From: Paracyclopina nana
Lineage: Eukaryota > Arthropoda > Copepoda > Cyclopoida > Cyclopettidae
Direction of reading: 5' to 3'
DNA length: 64,000 nt
Assembly (NCBI GenBank): GCA_019096065.1
Contig: JAGUCH010000001.1
Span: 9,238,001-9,302,000 of the forward strand
The position numbers and the translations under genes are program-made. The notes under the pieces were generated by a model. That model saw only the letters and a program-made list of their open reading frames with translations. It made no database searches and was not told the origin of the DNA. This document shows, in pieces, positions 55,698 through 64,000 of the stretch. Position 1 is the stretch's first letter. Each line of letters begins with the position of its first letter.

Positions 55698-56544
55698 ATG
55701 GTACTATGGCAGCTGTTGTTGTTGAACAGTGTCCTAACTGTTGCATTGTGCCAAATCTTGGAACTCCAACTTGAGTTTTACTATGATTCTTCATTTTTCG
55801 AGCTGAACTATGGCTCAATCAGAAAATGTGAGAATAAACTACGGAAGCTTAGCGAAGCACTTCAACTTGTGTTTAGCAAGCCTGAATTTCCCACAAAGTT
55901 GACCATCTCCCGGAAAAGTGCGTCTCACCTAATCTGGGGACAAACTTGGGTAGCCTCAAAAGCCGATTTACGCAGCCTTGGAAGTCAAATTGACCGTGAA
56001 TCCGATGCTGACTTGCATATTTTTGTGACCAGCCATAAGATGCGGTAAGCGCGAGCCCATTTTCCAGTCAATCTGCGCATAAATATGAAAGACTAGATTC
56101 CATTTTCATAGGCCGCTCAAAGCACATGGCATTTCGTTTCAAGGGTCAATCTGCCACCCGATCGTAGATTTCAGAGTAATTATTTTAGAGTGGTTCAAAA
56201 ACGCTGAATTTGCATCACTCATATTGGCTCACGAAATTGGCCATTCATTGGGCCTTAGCCACGACTTCGAAGAATCCCACCAATTAGCATTCATGGGAGA
56301 AAAACGGAACTGCACGAATATTGGTGGCATCATGGATTACAACGAATTCCACATCAAGCGAATTTGGACTCGATGCAGCATCGATGAGTTCTTGAGTAAC
56401 TTACATGGCAATTTCTACCACTGCCTTGTCAAGTGTGAAGATCTACTTCATGGCTGTGCCAAGTGGACGCAAAACGGAGATTCATGCTTTGGACACTTTC
56501 AAAAGAAGCTTTTATGTCCAAAGAGCTGCAGCAGATGTAAGTGA
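55698..56544 (+). CDS. Secreted M12B (reprolysin/ADAM-like) zinc metalloprotease with C-terminal ShK-like domain, no prodomain
   Basis: Exons 55698-56044 and 56112-56544 join over a 67-bp intron to give 259 residues. The signal peptide is MVLWQLLLLNSVLTVALC. The mature chain starts at once with a reprolysin-like first strand (ILELQLEFYYDSSF), so the Cys-switch prodomain of ADAM proteins is absent. The zinc motif HEIGHSLGLSHD (56230-56265) fits HExxHxxGxxHD, and a Met-turn follows in GGIMDYNE. The last ~36 residues hold six Cys in ShK spacing (CEDLLHGCAKW ... CPKSCSRC), a fold used in many animals as a protease accessory domain or channel ligand. The protein is predicted to be an extracellular protease; substrate unknown. 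It has no disintegrin or membrane part. Its start lies 125 bp after the ENDOV stop on the same strand. Confidence 0.85.
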
Positions 56545-56590
56545 CACAGCGGGCCTCAAGCCATAAATATCTCATTGAATCTCGGGAATT

Positions 56591-56596
56591 AATAAA
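56591..56596 (+). terminator. Polyadenylation signal of the metalloprotease gene
   Basis: AATAAA lies 47 nt after the stop codon. No hexamer is evident between the ENDOV stop and the metalloprotease start, so this signal may serve both transcripts. Confidence 0.55.
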
Positions 56597-56835
56597 AAAA
56601 ACCTAGACATCAAAGACAAGTTTGTGACGTCACCGTTTTACCCTTTAAAGGCTTTCTTTGGGAATGACAGGCTCAAAAAGTGAAAGAGCAGGAATAATTG
56701 GATTCTGACTACGTTCTATGAGCGTCATGATCATGCCTTTCTTAGCTTGCATGAATTTGAAGTAGGAATCTCGGAGGTTGATTAAACTTATTTTTCTGCT
56801 TCCTTAGCCCACTAGCTATCTATTTGCTTGAAAGC

Positions 56836-57048
56836 TCATCTATCATCACCTAATATCTGATTTCGACAGGCCTTTAAAAAGGCCTCTCTCCATTCCAATG
56901 CAATACTGTTTTGTACTTGAAACTCCTGCAATTTTCTTGAGGAGCTTGAAGCTTTTTCGAGAAAAAGCTGAGCATGGGCTACTTCGTGAACATTAGGCCT
57001 ATATATCTTAAATTCATCAAGATCAATCCAAGTAGAGTTTTTATACAA
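56836..57048 (-). CDS. Unrecognised coding-like open frame
   Basis: This 70-codon minus-strand frame without an ATG (STWIDLDEFKIYRPNVHEVA ... ALEWREAFLKACRNQIL) is rich in amphipathic helix pattern and looks coding. A weak acceptor (AAAATAG) precedes it, and a donor-like GTGATG follows NQIL. No family was recognised. It may be an orphan or relic exon. Confidence 0.25.
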   Translation of the reverse strand: MYKNSTWIDLDEFKIYRPNVHEVAHAQLFLEKASSSSRKLQEFQVQNSIALEWREAFLKACRNQILGDDR

Positions 57049-57419
57049 GTTCCTATTTTCTTTTGAAGTTTTTAACTGTGTCTATGAGTACACTCTAGAG
57101 CTTAAGCTCATTAGGAAAGGGATCTATTATAATTTCCTTAAGAGGAGCACCAAAATGTTAGCTTCCCGAGAATTTATTTCTAAAAATGATATTTTCCTAC
57201 TTTTAAGTCCTTCTTACAATGTAGAAAGCAATTGTGAGGCTAAGGAGGAGTAATTGTGTTCCTTTTTGATATTTAAAGCTGTACAGTATGCTTAATTAAG
57301 CTTAACATGATGTTTCTATTCAATCTCAACCAAGCAAAATCTGCTTTTGCATAAAAAGATGCTATTTTGTTGATTATTAGAGTAAAAATTGTAAACTGTA
57401 GCTCTTTGGATGTATCACA

Positions 57420-57503
57420 TGCCGCACACTCGACCCGGCTTAAAGCCATTCATGCATCTGAGAATGAATGAATGCATGCATGAAGGTTCTGCAGGGTGCG
57501 GCA
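57420..57503. repeat. Two-stem imperfect hairpin
   Basis: Outer arms TGCCGCAC/GTGCGGCA and inner arms TTCATGCAT/ATGCATGAA nest within 84 nt, with an asymmetric bulge between them. It could fold as RNA or cruciform; no homology to a known RNA was recognised. Confidence 0.35.
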
Positions 57504-60500
57504 GCGCAGCTCAAAATGTTATGTGCCAAGAAGATGAGCAAGCTCGGTTTCAAATAGTTAGTTGTTAAAAGCAACTTGGAAGTTTTTTTTAAGATCGAAG
57601 CCAATCACTCCATACTACAACTACTTTATTACCAATTATCATTATCGATTTGCGCTTCAATCTCGCGTAATGGAGTTGAAAATGTGAAAAATGTCTCAAG
57701 GTGGACTATGCAGATAGCCTGCCATGCTTCACTGAAAGTGACTCTGGGATCGAGCGAGTCAATGCAGGCACGTTTTTCTAGAATCAGTTTCATTTAACGC
57801 TGGCAGTGATGAGATCATCTCTAATAAGTGTTAAACAAGTGTTCACTTATAGGTGCTATGAGTTGTAGTGAAAGTGAAGTGGTTGTTTCATGCTAGTACT
57901 CATTCACATGGAGCTTGGAAAATTATCGGGCGATTCCTAAGTCACTAGGCATGAACTTGAACGATGAACGGATCTTTTGATAATGTTCTAATTAAGGTAA
58001 GAATCGTTTCATTTAGTATTTTGAACGCCGATGAAGCATTAAAAAACACATCTCATTACCTATGGTCAATTTAAGAAAAAATATGATTTGTAAGTCATAC
58101 TAAGCTGGTGTTAAGCTTTTAAGCCGTGTTTTCAAAAACACGGTTGTTGATACTTTTTGCTCATGAAAGATAACGCGTGTCAAAGAGCGCATTAATAGAT
58201 TGCAATATGAATGCTTTCTCGGCTGGTTTAGGCTGTTCGATGAAAACATTCATTCAAAAAGACATGAAAAGATATCGTCGGAAATACTTTTCTCGATTTG
58301 AGCAGCATTTTCGTAACTGGATTCGGCCAGCGCTAAAAGCTAAAAAGGGACAAACCTTTGGCGGCCAGCCCATTAAGTGTGGCTTAATTACCATTAAGAG
58401 CTGACAGGTGGCGCCACAGATCACTGACACGCCATGCCAGTGCCGCCCCCTTTTTCATTTAAGAGAACTAACTAAACATTGCCGTAGTTTGAAGCCAAGT
58501 AGGCACCTTCGTGCCCCTGGAAATGAGAATTTTTTTAAAACTTTTATTTTTACTAGTATCATTATTTCGTCAGCGGAGCGCGAAGAGAGGAGATGCTCGC
58601 GTTTGGGTATAATGTCCTATTCATGAACGCCTAAAACTCCTTAGGAAAATGCACAAAAACACCTCAATGAAAGGAGAAAAATTGTCTTGTGACAAGCGCC
58701 AGCTGATAGTAAAAAAATCAGATCAACTTCAAGCCAACTTGAAAGTAAACAAATCTAATTTGGGCTATTAAGTGATCCACATTTTAGTCTTTTTGAGCAA
58801 AATCAATTGTAAAATTACATCTTTTATCAAAGAAATGTGATGAGAGATAGTTTGTTTTGAAATATGCTGAAAACCATGAGATAAAATAGTAAAAATTGCC
58901 ATTAAAAACGCTGCTCGGCCCCAAGCTGAACTCGTAGAGTGGCAGTCAGCAGTGGATTCACTTTTCCTCATGACAATTTTTTCCATACCTTAAGGCATTC
59001 TTGATACATGAACAGGGTATAAGATTGACGCCACGTAAAACAGATTATTCAAACTCCCCCTTTTTCGACTGAAAAAAAGACGGCTCAATTTAGCTTGCAA
59101 TGCGTTTAATCTCCCAATTATTATTATGATTATATTCCTGATCTTGAGCGAACTTAATGGTTTTCATTTACGTACGGCATAATTGTGGAAATGCAAACAT
59201 GTGCGCGCGTCCATGAGGATGAGCCGTTCATGTCGTTCTTAACCGAGATACGCCCTGAACTCGCAGTAGGGCTGGGGATGAAAAGTCTTCTTTAGCTTTC
59301 ATAAGTGCGTACTTCCAAAAACAACCTCTTACGCAATACATCCGGCAAGAAAATGCTGTTACATAATTAGATTACAATTACTCCGTCTTCGTACTTTAAG
59401 CCAAATTGTTACCGAGCAAATTCTTAAAAATACCACCTCTAAATTTAAATGTCTTTTTTCCTTTTTAACCAAGTACGCTGCTGGTGCATTAGCGTGCGTG
59501 GGTGGGTGGTTTATCTGGATGCAAAATGAGCATATTTAGGGGCAAGAAGTAGAATCGGACTTTTTCAGTTGTCATGCACTTTATGATCAATTACAAAGAG
59601 AAAAGAATTTATCATCAAGCATGCCGAATATTTCAGAATATGTTTTCTAGGAGTGGTTCGGGCCCGGCTCACCTGTTGGTGGACTCTTTCTAGCAAAGCC
59701 GAAACAAAAGCTCATTTGAATGCCAATGGCGCCTCAGTTGACCCGAGCCCACCACCGACTTTGAGTTGGAGGCAGCCTTGTCCGAGTATTGTACACTCAT
59801 CATCGTGGCGCCAGCGATCTGCCACTCAATATCAAAAAGGCATCGTTGGCCGCTGCGGAATTTGAATAAAAATACCCCAGTGGTTTCACGATATCACGGC
59901 ATGGAATCTGGTGTTGGAGCTCATGATGTAGGCAATCCTCCAATCTAAATGATGTATAATTTCTGGCTGCCGCACTCCTACGCCACTAAGTAATTTCGTT
60001 TTATCCACCTACACCTTGCGCCTTGATGGCTAAATACAAAGCAACGTTTGTTGCCTCCAAAAGCCAGCTAATTAAAAAACTGCTTCAAGCCTCGCTAGGT
60101 GAAAGCCAAATAATTAAAAAAAGCATTTGCTTTACAGTATATCGCTATTTTTAACAGATTCAGCGGTGGCGCTGTAATTTGACCTTTGCTCAATATTTTT
60201 ATGAGCTTTTTCATCGCGCGTCTTATCAGCGGAACATCTGCATCATGCGATGAAACAAGGGAAACGGTTTCTCGCTGCTGGCTAGCCAACTTTAGTTGGT
60301 CAATTCGGATTTTGACCCCCTGCTAGCTCACTACGCAACATGAAGAACATTATGAAGATTCCTAACTGTTCAATAAGGAATGGGGTGTCAATGGAAGGCA
60401 ATTTAGCCAGCCTAACCTCCTAGGAGAGAAAGTGCAAATTGGTCAAACGTTGAGAACAAAAGTGCTGCAAGTATCGATAAATGAGAAAACAAAACACGTC

Positions 60501-63387
60501 TTGATTTCATTGAAAATGCTTTACTTACTTCCATGTGAAGCTTTGGCTGATTTATCAGGATTATTCCTTGTACCACTCTTTTCAATGGGCATTAATCCAA
60601 AGATTTATGAGCGCAATGCACGCTTTGGCCATGATGCCTAACTTCAGCTTCCCGAATTTTTTGCCGAGAGTGGTTTGCAGGAAAAAGTCGAATTTTCATT
60701 TATTGTGCCTTTTACGAAAAGCCATAATCTACTTGAACCCACCATGTCGTTAATGGTGGCAGAGCTAAATGAAAACTGCGTCGCAATTTCAATTGGTACT
60801 CCTCTTTTTTTCATAAGCTCAATTTCAATTTGAGTCGGAGGAATGCATCGAGCATGATTTGTGGTGACAAAGTTGAATCACTGGCAAAAGCTGCGATTTC
60901 ACGGAAAGCAATTGGCTTGACTCAATAGGTACCTTGATATGTTATGACCCGATTTTATGAATGATGACTAATGACCCCCCGCGTTGATGAATTGGAAAAA
61001 TGATAAAATACGCAAACAATTTGACTCGTACGTGGAATGCGCAAACACCATGTTACTCATGTACGTGGTATACTGCACGTAGTGAGTTTGTGGTGGTAGC
61101 GCAGATTCCCAATTCGAGGCAGCCGCGAAAATAAAGCAAATATTTTCAAGTTAAATAGTATGTCGAGCAGAGGTCCTGTGGCCATCACCTGTCACCCTTG
61201 AAGAGGAAACGTGGAGACTTTTATTATTTGTCCTTCTTTATATGGACAAGAGGAAATCTTGTTATTGAAAAACCGCAGTGGAAAAAGTACATTGAACCCG
61301 TTCGCAGCTAGCTAATAGACTAAAATGTCAGCTTTGAGCAGTGGTGTGCTCAGGAGCAGATGCAAATTTGGCTCATTAATGTGCGGCCAGAAAACTTACC
61401 CTGACTGAAAGGCTGTCGGCTGTTTTCCGCTGATTGTTTGACGGCAATAATGGTAATAATTTTAAAAGGTCTTCGAAAAATTCGGACCGGAAAAGTGAAA
61501 CTTGTCTGATCATAAAATTCAAGAAATGCTCAGCACCCTGGTCATACAATGTGCACTGAGGGCGGAATTCCCAGTGGGGGTCAATGGGATCATGGAAAAT
61601 GATATAAAATCACCATTATTGTTTGCTCAAGACGACTCAATCCATTTATTCGAGCGGAAAATGGCAGCAGCGGATTATTCAAAATTCGCGCCCGTCGTTT
61701 GAAACGTTTCCGCTAATTGATTGTTTATGTACACAAAAGCCAACCCGAATTTTGGGGCTGTAAATCTGCCACCAATTTTTAGATCGCGCGAGCAACAAAG
61801 AGCTTTGGAATTCAGTGCTACTATGCTTCAGATCTCCTTATTATTTAATCCGCTTCTTCAACATTTGCTTTTTTTCATCAACTCTGCGCTGAAAGAATTT
61901 GGTACGACATCAAAAGAGGCTTTATGAGCATTTTAGGAAACCTTTTCAGGGACGAGAATTTGCAGCTTTTATTTCGGGTTTTTGTTCATTCATTTGCAGC
62001 CTCGAATCTTGAGAAAGCAGTTCCAATCGGAAGAATCTACGTTAATTCTGCTGGCAAATTGGAATTAAAACATACTCGCGATAATGAGGTGATAATCTCC
62101 TACGCTCTATCTTGACTGCGGATCTAATTTCGTATTTTGACGGAAATGACAACGCAAAGGTATCTGATGATCAAATTATTATTTTTGCCACGGTTCATTG
62201 AGCGTTTTGTCGCGATTTGTCTGCACGTTGAGTAAGGTGGAGCCACTGAAATGCTGAAAAGAATTTGTCGCTCAAAACACACCACCAACCCTTTTCGGAA
62301 GCATTTCTGCCCTCTCCAACTTGTTGGTCCCCATCTGCTTTCTTCTTTTGTCATCTTCCGAACTCGAGTGGCAAAAATTCGAAAAACAATTGCGATGTCA
62401 TTGACAATGTTCAAATCACTGTTGTATGCATTGCTTTATATAGCCCTTATTCTTTCCCTTTCTAAACTCTGAGAGCAATTAAGTAAAGCATGTCTCCTTG
62501 GCTGTAGATTGATTGGGTTACGCGTGACAATAAATATTGCTTACATAATGAAGGATATCAGCGATTCATTAACAGGTATACGGAGGAAAACGTCTCTAGT
62601 TGCGTTTCCTTTTCACTTGAGCAGTAACGTCATCAACGGTCAAGAGCTTAGTGGCGTAAGCGATCTCTGTAGTGCTCTTCATTTATCACATTAAGAAAAA
62701 TAGGTCCCTTGACGTTCTACTTATTTCTTGACATCTCCAGCTTTCTGCATGCACGTCAATTGGTATCAATAGCTAGTCTATATACATGGAAGTCGATTGG
62801 CGGCGATAGCAATGAGTATAAGGTAATTAAGTTGACCGGTTCAAAATACTTTAGCAATCGAATATCGAAACTTTGATTAATAAAAAAATGTCTGTCTACT
62901 TATGCTGCGTAATGATGAAAAAACCCGCGAAGGTAGTCGTAGAGCATCAAATTACTGAGAGGCCTAAAAATAACGCTGCTCCTCAGCCATGAAGACTCTC
63001 CTTTGTATGACCACCTCGAGTGAAAAAGCCTCTAGGACTTCTCATCTAGCCAAGGCTCATATTATAAAAGAGGCATTGCGTGGGAGGATTCATGCAGCAT
63101 TCTTCTTCATTGCAGGTGCAGAGGTAACCGCAAAAAATGGGCGACAAGCTGGGCTTTCTAAAGGAGACGCGAGAGAGAAAGTAGAGATGGGTGAGTGATT
63201 AATAATAAGGGTGTGTTTATTAATCAATTTTTTTCAACATGTATACATGTACATCTTGACATACATTTTAATTCGTAATACAATAATAGAGGGGTAATAG
63301 AATCGGCTTAAAGTGAACTTTGTTCTCGAGGTTGTTGACAAATTGTTCTGTGGTTGCACTTATTTCATTGTCTTTTTATCTTATCGA
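57504..63387. other. Unassigned spacer upstream of the FGF 3' end
   Basis: Nearly 6 kb of mostly AT-rich sequence without a recognisable exon. A small perfect palindrome lies at 58124-58143 (CCGTGTTTT/AAAACACGG). A short frame with a GTGAGT donor near 63191 could be a 5' exon of something unseen, but nothing confirms it. Part of the right end is presumably the FGF 3' UTR. Confidence 0.45.
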
Positions 63388-64000
63388 TTATGGCAAAAAG
63401 TAATCTTCTGCTGACTTTTTTTGGTCTTCCGCATATGAGATTCGAAATTTCGAGTTGTTATTTTTCCTCCTCCGTTGCTGCTGCGACAGCAACTTTCTCG
63501 GCTGCTGCTGTACGTCTAATTGCTTGTTTGTTGCACTAAAAGCTCTATGACGAGAATCTGATCTGACATCATTTTTTTGGTTGATCACTTCGAAACCATG
63601 ACTGGCCTCGACGTGTTCGCGAAGCCCGTCCCAATGTCGGCGGGCCTCTGGTGTCACTGTACCACCAAACAAGTTGAATTTCGGTACAGCATGCACGAGG
63701 GGTTGGAACGTGCCCGTGGCAAACTGGAAATCGCACTTTTTCCCCGGTCGAACCAGTTTGTGATGTAGCGAGGGGCCCATTCGCCGGGGGAGGGCGAGGG
63801 AGTGGCCCTCGCGACTGAGCCTGAGACCGATGAGTTTACGAGCTTTAGGAGTGTCAGGGCCGAAACCCATGTACCATTTTGGGTTATAAGCCGATTGAAG
63901 GTTAAAAAAGATAGAAGGGACGTTGGGGTCTGATGAGTAGCGGGAGTGGCTCTCTGAGGGTACGGCTCTTTCGTAGAAGGCGCACAGTCTGCCCATCCTG
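63388..64000 (-). CDS. Fibroblast growth factor, 3' coding part (Branchless-like; 5' end outside window)
   Basis: This is a secreted FGF ligand for a receptor tyrosine kinase. The visible 203 residues begin inside the beta-trefoil core, with GRLCAFYERAVPSESHSRYS then WYMGFGPDTPKARK, which match the FGF strand pattern C-x-F-x-E ... Y-x-S ... W-Y-x-x-F. A further segment, SLALPRRMGPSLHHKL, corresponds to the final core strands. A long C-terminal extension follows, ending in a Gln/Arg/Lys-rich basic stretch (QQQPRKLLSQQQRRRKNN) and a stop at 63388-63390. Such extensions occur in insect FGFs and may bind heparan sulfate. The upstream exons lie beyond base 64000; a CAG at the very edge might be an acceptor. 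The subfamily is uncertain. Confidence 0.8.
   Translation of the reverse strand, partial: RMGRLCAFYERAVPSESHSRYSSDPNVPSIFFNLQSAYNPKWYMGFGPDTPKARKLIGLRLSREGHSLALPRRMGPSLHHKLVRPGKKCDFQFATGTFQPLVHAVPKFNLFGGTVTPEARRHWDGLREHVEASHGFEVINQKNDVRSDSRHRAFSATNKQLDVQQQPRKLLSQQQRRRKNNNSKFRISYAEDQKKSAEDYFLP

Noticed and set aside
61502-62115. Three short plus-strand frames as a possible gene
   Set aside because: Each is about 65 codons with no motif, no splice signals joining them and no coding-like composition.

Overview
The window is eukaryotic nuclear DNA. Genes are split by GT-AG introns of about 50 bp to 6 kb, separated by AT-rich spacers, and some carry AATAAA polyadenylation signals. The gene set points to an arthropod, most likely an insect or another pancrustacean: a Diego/Diversin (ANKRD6) planar-polarity gene, a KDM3-type JmjC gene, a type II PI4-kinase, a membrane-anchored hexosaminidase D, endonuclease V and an FGF ligand. 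No species can be named from the sequence alone.

Layout. 1-3018 (+) is the 3' part of a KDM3/JHDM2-like gene whose JmjC domain has lost all three Fe(II) ligands. 7114-26002 (+) is a complete diego/ANKRD6 homologue with nine coding exons and eight ankyrin repeats. 26139-32186 (-) converges on it and encodes an unfamiliar 1605-residue secreted protein: a Cys-rich head, an EGF-like domain, poly-Thr, a Thr/Pro/Glu mucin region, a 22-residue repeat array, two near-identical copies of a five-exon extracellular block, and a Gly-rich tail. 34254-37712 (-) is a type II phosphatidylinositol 4-kinase with a likely alternative first exon. 37.7-50.3 kb is gene-poor. It holds a recent 268-bp direct duplication, a 568-bp hAT-like non-autonomous transposon with perfect 8-bp target duplications, and several unassigned exon-like open frames. 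50322-52991 (+) is hexosaminidase D with a signal anchor. 54280-55572 (+) is endonuclease V. 55698-56544 (+) is a minimal secreted M12B-type metalloprotease with a ShK-like tail, 125 bp from endonuclease V. 56.6-63.4 kb is mostly unassigned spacer. 63388-64000 (-) is the 3' end of an FGF gene.

The genes do not form a pathway. They are ordinary animal neighbours acting in chromatin (KDM3), planar polarity (diego), the extracellular matrix (mucin-like protein), phosphoinositide signalling (PI4K2), glycan trimming (HEXD), inosine-nucleic-acid cleavage (ENDOV), extracellular proteolysis (M12B) and FGF signalling.

The most notable points are the KDM3 pseudo-demethylase, the modular mucin-like protein with recent internal duplication, the prodomain-less metalloprotease-ShK protein, the long fold-back downstream of PI4K2, the hAT-like element, and the unassigned exon cluster at 43-46 kb. 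Exon boundaries were inferred by eye from splice signals, frame continuity and remembered family conservation; no search or alignment was run.
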